Positions 1 to 5,530 are shown, counted from the first letter of the stretch. The stretch: 5,627 nt of DNA from JACZWZ01 sp964194935 (GCA_964194935.1 CAXMOL010000199.1:1-5627); one strand, 5' to 3'. Numbers and translations: made by a program. The notes: generated from the letters alone by a model not told the origin.

Positions 1-3
1 GAT

Positions 4-8
4 CTCCT
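4..8 (-). promoter_or_regulatory. Shine-Dalgarno sequence for a gene beyond the left edge
   Basis: On the minus strand the bases after the tRNA 3' end read ATCGTCCAGGAGATC, with a clear AGGAG. A start codon at normal spacing would fall just outside the window. This suggests that another minus-strand gene follows the tRNA almost at once, so tRNA and mRNA may share a transcript. No hairpin terminator is visible in the 15 bases left. The identity of the gene cannot be seen. glmU lies further along the comparable mycobacterial region, but that is only a guess. Confidence 0.4.
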
Positions 9-15
9 GGACGAT

Positions 16-90
16 TGGCTGGGGGGACAGGACTCGAACCCGTACTCCGGGGACCAAAACCCCGTGTGCTGCCGGTTACACCACCCCCCA
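16..90 (-). tRNA. tRNA-Gln (anticodon UUG), CCA encoded
   Basis: The minus strand folds into a full cloverleaf. The 7-bp acceptor stem is TGGGGGG paired with CCCCCCA, including the U1-A72 pair typical of bacterial tRNA-Gln, followed by discriminator G73 and an encoded CCA (18-16). The D-stem GTGT/GCAC carries a loop with GG. The anticodon stem CGGGG/CCCCG holds the loop TTTTGGT, giving anticodon TTG (57-55), which reads CAA and by wobble CAG. The variable loop is GAGT, and the T-arm is ACGGG/CCTGT with loop TTCGAGT. The mature part is 72 nt plus CCA, and I see no mismatch that would suggest a pseudogene. Its first 15 bases are also the end of ispE. A probable own promoter lies 14 bases upstream of its 5' end. 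Confidence 0.96.
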
Positions 91-951
91 AGGTGGTGGC
101 GGGAGTGTACCGCCGGGTCCCATTTCCCATCCGACCGGCACGGGGCGGGTGGCCGCGCTGGCTCGTACCCCATCTAGCGCCGCCACCGCTTCGGCCGCCT
201 CATCAACCGTACCAAAGAGCGAGAAGAGCGATGGGCCGCTTCCCGACATCGCCACCGGCTGGCCCCAAGTAGAAGCGGTATCGCTGATCCAGTCCGCCAA
301 CTCGGGCACGAGGTCGACAGCAGCCGGCTGAAGATCATTGATCAGAGGAGCATGTTCTCGCAACGATGACGGAAGATGCCGGGCCGCGATTTCGGGACCG
401 GCGGGTCCTTCGAGTTCATCCCAGCGGCGATACACGGCCGGGGTGGCCAGCTCGAAGGGAGGCACGATGATGGCGACTGCAAAGTCGGCTGCGTCCGGCA
501 AACGATTCACCTGGTCTCCGGTTCCCTCCAAAAGCGCCGTGCCCCCGGCCAAGCAGAACGCGACATCAGCACCAAGATCAGCTGCAGCGGCAATGGCGTC
601 GCCGGGGGTACGCCCGAACAGTTCGGCTCCTAGAGCCAGGCCGAGTGCGGCATCTGCACTCCCGCCACCAAGTCCGGCGGCGACCGCAATCGACTTGTCG
701 AGTTCGAGGTCGATCGCGGGTTGCGACCCGGCGCGCATCTGCGACACCGCCCGCCACGCCAGATTGTCATCGTCGGCCGCCAGATCTGCACCCCGAATCG
801 AGAAACGATCCCGATCGTCGGCCAGGCTGAGCGTCATCTGATCCGCCCAATCAACGGATTGGGCCAATGACAAGATCCGGTGCAGGCCATCGTCACCAAG
901 GGCACCAACCCGGAGGCTCAGATTCACCTTTGCAAAGGCGCGCCCGTTCAC
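76..951 (-). CDS. ispE: 4-diphosphocytidyl-2-C-methyl-D-erythritol kinase (IspE)
   Basis: IspE phosphorylates the 2-hydroxyl of CDP-methylerythritol with ATP, a step of the MEP pathway to isopentenyl diphosphate, in the cytoplasm. The 291-residue length is normal. GHMP-kinase motifs appear in order: AFAKVNL at 5-11 with Lys8 as the substrate-site lysine, the glycine-rich ATP loop GLGGGSADAA at 93-102, GADV at 127-130 with Asp129 as the likely catalytic base, NDLQPA at 205-210, and MSGSGPS at 235-241. The GTG start at 951-949 overlaps the rsmA stop as GTGA. No Shine-Dalgarno sequence is visible, so translation is probably coupled to rsmA. Oddly, the proline-rich C-terminal tail runs into the tRNA-Gln gene: codons Trp-Gly-Val-Val and the TAA stop are the first 15 tRNA bases. 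The tail after about residue 270 is outside the conserved fold and is probably dispensable. Confidence 0.95.
   Translation of the reverse strand: MNGRAFAKVNLSLRVGALGDDGLHRILSLAQSVDWADQMTLSLADDRDRFSIRGADLAADDDNLAWRAVSQMRAGSQPAIDLELDKSIAVAAGLGGGSADAALGLALGAELFGRTPGDAIAAAADLGADVAFCLAGGTALLEGTGDQVNRLPDAADFAVAIIVPPFELATPAVYRRWDELEGPAGPEIAARHLPSSLREHAPLINDLQPAAVDLVPELADWISDTASTWGQPVAMSGSGPSLFSLFGTVDEAAEAVAALDGVRASAATRPVPVGWEMGPGGTLPPPPWGVV
104..109 (-). promoter_or_regulatory. Probable -10 box of the tRNA-Gln promoter, inside ispE
   Basis: TACACT on the minus strand (109-104) matches the TANNNT consensus and is identical to the -10 box proposed for abrB. Transcription would start near 97, giving a 7-base leader before the tRNA 5' end at 90. 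It lies in the last codons of ispE, where it encodes Gly-Thr-Leu. I found no good -35 at 16 to 18 bp spacing, so the call rests on the -10 box and its position. The tRNA may also be cut out of the upstream operon transcript. Confidence 0.45.
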
Positions 952-1748
952 GACGCCGCTGCCAATAGGAGGTAGTCCGCAGGCGACAGATCCTCAGCAC
1001 GCATCGTGGGGACGATGCCGGCCTTCTCTATGGTCTCTGCCGGAATCGTCCCTCGCAGCGACGAGCGGATCATCTTGCGACGCTGCCCAAAGGCAACACC
1101 GGCGATCTCAATGGCACGTTCGGCGAGCGGATCAGGGTTATGTCGCTGTATAACCGCCACCGAGGATTCCACCTTGGGACGCGGCACGAACAAGTGGGGC
1201 GAGACCCGCAGCGCAACCTCGATCGTCCCATGCAAAGCAACCACTACCGAGGGAACCCCGTATTGGCGCGACCCCGGACCCGCCGCAAAGCGCTGGATCG
1301 CCTCACGTTGCAGCATCACGACGATTCGCTCGATGGCCGGCACATGCCGCAGCACATCGAGCACTAGCGGCGTCCCCACGTTGTAGGGCAGGTTGGCTAC
1401 GAGCGACCAGCCGTCGCCCTGAAGTTCGCGGCTGAAATCGATCGCCCCCGCATCGGCGAATCTCACATCGGCACGATCACCCACCGTCTCGTCCAGAACC
1501 GGGCGCAGACCCTCGTCGATCTCATAGGCGATCACCTCAGCACCGGCATCCGCCAACGCTCTTGTGAGGGTTCCGGCTCCGGCTCCTATTTCGAGCACCC
1601 GCGACCCGGCGTGAACACCAGCAACAGCCACGATCTTGCGAACCACGTTCGGTTCTGCCAGAAAGTGCTGTCCCAGCGACTTGCGCAGCCTCACCCCGTG
1701 GCGTTCCAACAGAGCCGCTGTCTCGGCTCGGCCGAGCGGCTCAGCCAC
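948..1748 (-). CDS. rsmA: 16S rRNA dimethyladenosine transferase (RsmA/KsgA)
   Basis: RsmA transfers four methyl groups from S-adenosylmethionine to A1518 and A1519 in the helix 45 loop of 16S rRNA, late in 30S assembly. Its loss classically gives kasugamycin resistance. The 266 residues show the family signatures in order: LGQHFL at 25-30, SAM motif I VLEIGAGAG at 51-59, acidic Glu76 at the end of strand 2 for the ribose, Asp99 contacting adenine, the catalytic NLPYN motif at 119-123, FVPRPKVESSV at 187-197, and FGQRRKMIRSSL at 220-231 in the C-terminal domain. The GTG start (1748-1746) overlaps the tatD end by 8 bases and has only a weak AGGG six bases before it, which suggests coupling to tatD. 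The gene overlaps ispE by 4 bases downstream. Residues before LGQHFL fit a typical N-terminal helix, which supports this start. Confidence 0.96.
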   Translation of the reverse strand: MAEPLGRAETAALLERHGVRLRKSLGQHFLAEPNVVRKIVAVAGVHAGSRVLEIGAGAGTLTRALADAGAEVIAYEIDEGLRPVLDETVGDRADVRFADAGAIDFSRELQGDGWSLVANLPYNVGTPLVLDVLRHVPAIERIVVMLQREAIQRFAAGPGSRQYGVPSVVVALHGTIEVALRVSPHLFVPRPKVESSVAVIQRHNPDPLAERAIEIAGVAFGQRRKMIRSSLRGTIPAETIEKAGIVPTMRAEDLSPADYLLLAAAS

Positions 1749-2493
1749 GAAAGACCCTGGTCGCCTCAGCAGTGGTCAGCCTGGCCACCTCGGCGACCGT
1801 CGTGTCCCACACCTCGGCCAGGGCAGCCCCAACACGAACCACATTGGCGGGCTCGTTCGGCGACTTCCGATCCGGAGGCGGGGTCAGGTACGGGGTATCG
1901 GTTTCAACGATCGTGCGGTCGCGGGGCACAACGGCTGCAGCCAAGCGAACCGTGTCTCCGCCCTCAAACGTCACCGGACCGGCAAACGAGAAGGTCACGC
2001 CGAGGTCGTCAAACCGTCGCGTCCACTTGGGACCGCCGGTCCAGCAATGGAGCACCACCCGATGATGACCGGACTGCTCGATGTCTTCATATACCTCGGT
2101 GAACGCATCCCGGCAGTGGACGATTACCGGCTTGTCGAGGTCACGCGCCAGAGCAAGCTGATCGCGAAACGCCTCGCGTTGGACATCGGGCGGCGAGAGA
2201 TTGCGGTAGAAGTCGAGACCACACTCGCCCACCGCCGATGCACTCGCCGCCAACGACTCAATCCGATCTCGCTGGTCGGACCACTCTGACGCATCGTGGG
2301 GATGGAGCCCTGCCGTAGCCAACACCACCCCTGGATGAGCCGCGGCCAGCACAGCTGACGCCTCCGATCCGGCGACATCGGTGCCAGGACACACCATCCA
2401 CTTCACCCCAGCCAGGCGCGCCCGCTCGATCAAATCTGCCGGATCGCGCTCGGCCATGTGGAGGTGGCAGTGGGAGTCGACCCAGGTGGTCAC
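1741..2493 (-). CDS. tatD: TatD-family metal-dependent deoxyribonuclease
   Basis: TatD proteins are TIM-barrel hydrolases of the amidohydrolase superfamily. Characterised members are metal-dependent 3'-5' DNases and RNases linked to DNA repair and RNA quality control, and the exact cellular role of this branch is unsettled. In 250 residues the metal ligands are complete: DSHCHL at 6-11 (His8, His10), GLHPHDA at 62-68, VGECGLDFYR at 88-97 (Glu90), PVIVHCRDA at 122-130 (His126), HCWTGG at 149-154 (His149), and ETDTPYL at 197-203 (Asp199). TatD more often has HCF(S/T)G, so Trp151 is a mild variant. The GTG start (2493-2491) overlaps the metG stop as GTGA, and the 3' end overlaps rsmA by 8 bases. 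The place between metG and ksgA is the usual one for this gene in Bacillus and mycobacteria, despite the name derived from the unrelated tat operon. Confidence 0.94.
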   Translation of the reverse strand: MTTWVDSHCHLHMAERDPADLIERARLAGVKWMVCPGTDVAGSEASAVLAAAHPGVVLATAGLHPHDASEWSDQRDRIESLAASASAVGECGLDFYRNLSPPDVQREAFRDQLALARDLDKPVIVHCRDAFTEVYEDIEQSGHHRVVLHCWTGGPKWTRRFDDLGVTFSFAGPVTFEGGDTVRLAAAVVPRDRTIVETDTPYLTPPPDRKSPNEPANVVRVGAALAEVWDTTVAEVARLTTAEATRVFRG

Positions 2494-3980
2494 GCCTTGA
2501 TCCGGGGAAACAGAGCGTCACCCTTTACGACCGGTAGGCCGCCCGGGTAGAGCCCCCAGGCAGCTGCGGCTGGCAATCTGGCGTCACCCGGTGTCTCGTC
2601 GAGACCGATGCGTTCCCAAATCGCAGCCGAAGTGGTCGGCATTGCCGGGAAGGCCAGAAGGGCAACGATTCGGAGTGCCTCGAGCGCATCGCCCATGATC
2701 CGATCCAGATCCGCTCCGGGTTCCATCTTCCAGGGCTCGTTCTGTTCGAGATGGGAATTGGCTGCGCCGATCAGCTTCCAGGTTTCTTCGAGCGCCACTG
2801 AAGGAGCCACCCGGGCCCATGCTGCCGTCGCCGCCGCCAGCGACGTTTCCGCCACCGCCGCCAACGCACTGTCGGGATCTGGAGCAGGGCCAATGCCGCC
2901 ACACTTGCTGGCGACAACCGTGGCAACTCGCGACAGGAGATTGCCGAGATTGTTGGCAAGATCGGCGTTGTAGCGGGCGACCATCCCTTCGTAGGAAAAG
3001 TCACTGTCGTGCCCGAACGTTGGATCTCGCAAGAAGTGGTACCGATAGCCGTCCACTCCGAAATCGGCCACCAGGTCCGAGGGGGCTATCTGATTCAGCG
3101 ACGTCTTCGACATCTTCTCCCCTCCGATGAGGAGATACCCGTGGACGAACACATTCTCCGGTGGTTCCAGACCGGCACTCATGAGCATCGCCGGCCAATA
3201 CACGCAATGGAACCGGAGAATGTCCTTGCCGATCATGTGGGTACCCGGCCACAACTCTCCGAAGCGCTCCTCGTCACCGGGGAAGCCGGCGGCCGTCACG
3301 TAGTTGATGAGAGCGTCGAACCACACGTATGCCACATGCGATTCGTCCCACGGCAGCGGAATTCCCCAATCAATCGAGGTGCGACTAATCGAGAAATCGT
3401 TCAATCCCTGCTTGATGATCCCGAGTGCCTCATTGCGCCGAAAGGCTGGTTGCACGGCATCGGGGTTGGCTTCGTACCAGTCGAGTAGCGGCTGTTCGTA
3501 GGCACTGAGTCTGAAGAAGTAGTTCTCCTCGCTCATCTCGATCACCTTGCGACCTTGGCGCTCCAATTCGGGCACCTCTTCAGGAGTCACATACGCCTCG
3601 TCGGCGACGGAGTACAGGCCCTCGTAGTGCCCCAGGTAGATGTCCCCCCGGTCGAAGCAGCGCTGCAGGAACTCGGCGACGGCCAAGTAGTGCCGTTGTT
3701 CGGTGGTTCTGATGAAATCGTCGTATGAGATGTCGAGGAATTGCCAGGCATCCTGGAACTGTTTGGCGATGCCATCCGCCCACTCGATTGGAGTGACGTT
3801 GTTCTTCTCGGCGGTCTGTTGGATCTTCAGACCGTGCTCGTCGGTACCGGTGAGAAAGATCGTTTCCTCGCCGCACAATCGATTCCAACGAGCCAACGCA
3901 TCGGCTGTAACCGTGGTGTAGGCGGTCCCGATATGGGGCGCGTCGTTGATGTAGTAGATCGGGGTGGTGAGAAAACGCAT
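2490..3980 (-). CDS. metG: Methionyl-tRNA synthetase (MetRS), short zinc-less type
   Basis: MetRS is a class I synthetase that charges initiator and elongator tRNA-Met with methionine in the cytoplasm. With the ATG at 3980-3978 the protein has 496 residues and starts MRFLTTPIYYINDAPHIG, the usual family N-terminus. The HIGH motif is HIGT at 16-19, TGTDEHG is at 44-50, WFDAL at 220-224, and the KMSKS loop reads KMSKT at 289-293. The connective peptide at 121-148 lacks the zinc-binding cysteines: GLYSVADEAY stands where other MetRS have Cys-x-x-Cys, as in mycobacteria. There is no C-terminal tRNA-binding OB domain like that of Bacillus MetS (664 residues). The reading frame continues upstream to a TTG at 4037, with other ATGs at 4019 and 4007, but those residues look unrelated to the family. 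A -10 box ten bases before 3980 also favours this start. It is the first gene of the operon. Confidence 0.95.
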   Translation of the reverse strand: MRFLTTPIYYINDAPHIGTAYTTVTADALARWNRLCGEETIFLTGTDEHGLKIQQTAEKNNVTPIEWADGIAKQFQDAWQFLDISYDDFIRTTEQRHYLAVAEFLQRCFDRGDIYLGHYEGLYSVADEAYVTPEEVPELERQGRKVIEMSEENYFFRLSAYEQPLLDWYEANPDAVQPAFRRNEALGIIKQGLNDFSISRTSIDWGIPLPWDESHVAYVWFDALINYVTAAGFPGDEERFGELWPGTHMIGKDILRFHCVYWPAMLMSAGLEPPENVFVHGYLLIGGEKMSKTSLNQIAPSDLVADFGVDGYRYHFLRDPTFGHDSDFSYEGMVARYNADLANNLGNLLSRVATVVASKCGGIGPAPDPDSALAAVAETSLAAATAAWARVAPSVALEETWKLIGAANSHLEQNEPWKMEPGADLDRIMGDALEALRIVALLAFPAMPTTSAAIWERIGLDETPGDARLPAAAAWGLYPGGLPVVKGDALFPRIKA

Positions 3981-3990
3981 CGCCTTTGGC

Positions 3991-3996
3991 AGAGTA
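3991..3996 (-). promoter_or_regulatory. Probable -10 box for metG and its operon
   Basis: TACTCT (3996-3991 on the minus strand) fits TANNNT and predicts a start of transcription near 3984, about four bases before the metG ATG. The mRNA would be nearly leaderless, which explains the lack of a usefully spaced Shine-Dalgarno sequence. The best -35 candidate is TTGATG at 4022-4017 with a spacer of 20 bp, which is too long, so the call is tentative. Confidence 0.4.
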
Positions 3997-4079
3997 GCGG
4001 TGGCCATTCTCGGGACCATCAACCCGGATGACGCCAATCGCGGCCACGAAACGCACTCACGACACTGGTGGGGGTGTGC

Positions 4080-4107
4080 TTGGCCTTCGCTATCTCGCCC
4101 TTACACT
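4080..4107 (+). promoter_or_regulatory. Probable promoter of the abrB-like gene
   Basis: A -35-like TTGGCC (4080-4085), a 16-bp spacer and a -10 TACACT (4102-4107) predict a transcription start near 4114 and a leader of about 23 bases holding a Shine-Dalgarno sequence. The 156 bases between the metG and abrB starts (3981-4136) thus hold divergent promoters. Known AbrB represses its own gene, so an operator here is plausible, but I see no convincing symmetric site. Confidence 0.5.
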
Positions 4108-4123
4108 GGATTGAGGCGACGAC

Positions 4124-4130
4124 GAGAAGG
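4124..4130 (+). promoter_or_regulatory. Ribosome binding site that sets the abrB start
   Basis: GAGAAGG lies six bases before the ATG at 4137. This decides against the upstream in-frame ATG at 4068, which would add 23 residues not resembling the family and would lie upstream of the proposed promoter. Confidence 0.7.
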
Positions 4131-4136
4131 ACTGAG

Positions 4137-4397
4137 ATGACTGGCATTGTGCGCAAGATCGACGACCTGGGGCGGATCGTCGTACCGGCTGAGATGAGGC
4201 GGGTGTTGGGAATACGCGAGGGCGACGAGCTTGAGATCGTCTTGGATGGTGATCACGTGGAGATTCGACCCCGCATCCCCACCATCGTCCACCAGTTCAA
4301 CCTCAGCTCGAGCGAGTCTGTCAGCATCGGCGGACGTACTGTCGCACTGCACCCCGGTGAGTATGTCGTCGAGCGACTCCGGCGGAGCCGCGACTGA
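4137..4397 (+). CDS. AbrB/SpoVT-family DNA-binding regulator, AbrB-like
   Basis: This 86-residue protein looks like a short relative of Bacillus AbrB, the transition-state regulator. Its N-terminal swapped-hairpin domain covers about residues 1-46 and contains GIVRKIDDLGRIVVP (3-17) and RRVLGI (21-26), nearly matching Bacillus AbrB as I recall it. Arg6, Arg13, Arg21 and Arg22 correspond to the DNA-contacting arginines 8, 15, 23 and 24 of that protein. Family members bind DNA as dimers or tetramers. The C-terminal half (about 47-86) has a two-strand pattern with an Ile-Gly-Gly turn like the AbrB multimerisation domain, but it is shorter and has no cysteine, whereas Bacillus AbrB has Cys54. The gene has its own promoter, diverges from metG and runs into rsmI with no gap. 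An antitoxin of this fold is less likely because no toxin gene is adjacent. Its target genes are unknown. Confidence 0.85.
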   Translation: MTGIVRKIDDLGRIVVPAEMRRVLGIREGDELEIVLDGDHVEIRPRIPTIVHQFNLSSSESVSIGGRTVALHPGEYVVERLRRSRD

Positions 4398-5216
4398 TCA
4401 ACGGTCGATGAGAGCCTCGTAGAGGGCACGCCGGTTAACGCCGGTCTCCTTTGCCACACGCCGTGCCGCGGCTGAGGCACGCTCACCATCAGCAATCGCA
4501 GTCCGGGCAAGTTCAATGGCAACTTCGAGGCTCGGCTCGGGCACCGTTCCCCCGCCGATTACCACCGTCACCTCTCCCTTTACGGAGCGCTCCGACCAAT
4601 AGCGGGCTGCTTCGGCAAGAGTTCCCCTCCACACCTCCTCATACATCTTGGTCATCTCTCGACACACCACGCATGAGCGCTCCGGCGCAAGGGTCGCCAG
4701 GTCGGACAGGTCGGCCCCCAACCGGCTGGGAGCGCAGAACAGAACTGTGGTCCGCTCATCACCGACAACTGACTCGATGCGGATTTGCCTGGCTCCACCC
4801 TTGCGGGGGAGAAAACCCTCGAACACGAATCTGTCGCCTGATTCTCCGCTGACTGCAATAGCCAGCGTCACCGCACTCGGTCCGGGTATCCCCGTGACCC
4901 CGGCGCCTGCCTCAATCGCCGCCCGAACGGCCGTGACCCCCGGATCCGCCACCCCCGGAGTACCGGCGTCGGTGAGAAGGGCGATGGTGGCCCCTTCGGC
5001 TAAACGATCCTGCATCTCGATCGCCCGCTCGTGCTCATTACCGACGAAGAACGAGCGAATCGGCCTATCGACTCCGAGGTGTTGGAGCAGGGTTCGGGCT
5101 CTGCGGGTGTCCTCCGCATAGACGACAGAGGCCGACGCCAATGCCTCCCCGAGGCGAGGAGGCGCGTCGGAGAGGTTTCCTATCGGCCCCGCGCAAAGGA
5201 TCAGTGTGCCGGCCAT
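4398..5216 (-). CDS. rsmI: 16S rRNA (cytidine-1402-2'-O)-methyltransferase (RsmI)
   Basis: RsmI adds the 2'-O-methyl group to C1402 in the decoding centre of 16S rRNA, a mark that supports decoding fidelity. The 272 residues carry the tetrapyrrole-methylase-type SAM fold: PIGNLSD at 11-17 (preceded by Ala-Gly rather than the usual Ala-Thr), AEDTR at 34-38, LLTDAGTPGVADPG at 80-93, IPGPSA at 110-115, EGFLPRK at 133-139, REMTKMYEEVWRGTL at 186-200, and KGEVTVVIGG at 213-222. The C-terminal 45 or so residues form the usual helix-turn-helix-like end with VAKETGVNRRALYEAL. The ATG at 5216 has a -10 box six bases upstream and no Shine-Dalgarno sequence, so the mRNA is probably leaderless. The 5' end overlaps a DUF192 gene by 16 bases, and the stop codon abuts that of abrB. 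Confidence 0.95.
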   Translation of the reverse strand: MAGTLILCAGPIGNLSDAPPRLGEALASASVVYAEDTRRARTLLQHLGVDRPIRSFFVGNEHERAIEMQDRLAEGATIALLTDAGTPGVADPGVTAVRAAIEAGAGVTGIPGPSAVTLAIAVSGESGDRFVFEGFLPRKGGARQIRIESVVGDERTTVLFCAPSRLGADLSDLATLAPERSCVVCREMTKMYEEVWRGTLAEAARYWSERSVKGEVTVVIGGGTVPEPSLEVAIELARTAIADGERASAAARRVAKETGVNRRALYEALIDR

Positions 5217-5530
5217 GGGCCGAGCCTATCCAGCAACGCCTCGGATCCCAGCCGTGGCCGACCAACATCACATGGGAACTCGGCAAACCAAACGGCAGTT
5301 CGACATATGACCACCCGACGTGGCCGCAGCACACCGGCCCGGATCACGACTCCGCGCTCGTCCAACGCTACGAAACCCACCATCGATCGCAGACCGAATC
5401 CATGGACACTACGAGCCTTCAGCAGCACGCCGAACGGACCCGGGCACGGCGATAGGCCCCACAACCGATCTAGCCGCGACCTGAGCAGCAACAACAGGGG
5501 CGAACGCCAGTCCGCAACGGTCAGCCGCAC
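5201..5530 (-). CDS. DUF192 family protein (small, unknown function)
   Basis: The product resembles actinobacterial DUF192 proteins, a family of unknown function. What I see is a stretch that fits the family layout: Leu-Asp-Arg-Leu-Trp-Gly-Leu, then GVLLKARSVHGFGLRSMV, corresponding to the usual (S)VHTFGMR(F)PLD core, then VALDERGVVIRAGVLRPRR, corresponding to the FLD-x-(D/G)-x-VV strand pair. The usual Met of FxMR is Leu and the usual PLD is degenerate. With the GTG at 5530 the protein has 109 residues. An ATG at 5578 would add 16 arginine- and proline-rich residues and would share bases with the ATG of the opposite-strand gene. Neither start has a visible ribosome site. No signal peptide or membrane segment is obvious. 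The gene overlaps the rsmI start by 16 bases. The assignment is by pattern memory only, though codon use looks genuinely coding. Confidence 0.6.
   Translation of the reverse strand: MRLTVADWRSPLLLLLRSRLDRLWGLSPCPGPFGVLLKARSVHGFGLRSMVGFVALDERGVVIRAGVLRPRRVVICRTAVWFAEFPCDVGRPRLGSEALLDRLGPWPAH
5223..5228 (-). promoter_or_regulatory. Probable -10 box giving a leaderless rsmI mRNA
   Basis: TAGGCT (5228-5223) is separated from the rsmI ATG by six bases, so transcription is predicted to start at or next to the A of the ATG. A weak -35-like CTGGGA lies at 5251-5246 with a 17-bp spacer. The box lies in the last codons of the upstream DUF192 gene, so rsmI could be both leaderless and co-transcribed. 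Confidence 0.5.

Noticed and set aside
16..90. tRNA-Gln 3' end as an integration (att) site for a mobile element
   Set aside because: There is no integrase, no repeated copy of the tRNA 3' end and no phage or plasmid gene in the window.
338..841. Long plus-strand frames opposite ispE, and similar ones opposite rsmA, tatD and metG
   Set aside because: These are Ser/Ala/Arg-rich shadows of strongly supported minus-strand genes, as expected in GC-rich DNA.
4068..4136. Upstream in-frame ATG extending the AbrB-like protein by 23 residues
   Set aside because: The extension runs through the proposed promoter and ribosome site and does not resemble the family, whereas the ATG at 4137 gives the expected N-terminus.
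3981..4136. T-box riboswitch or structured leader before metG
   Set aside because: The space before the metG start holds a likely -10 box ten bases upstream, leaving no leader. No T-box sequence or terminator hairpin is visible.
4137..4397. AbrB-fold antitoxin of a toxin-antitoxin pair
   Set aside because: The neighbours are metG and rsmI with no small toxin frame adjacent, and both halves resemble the AbrB regulator rather than a MazE or VapB antitoxin.
5141..5455. Plus-strand open frame of 104 codons opposite rsmI and DUF192
   Set aside because: It has no ribosome site or promoter, a composition typical of an antisense shadow and no family resemblance, and it lies opposite two better coding frames.
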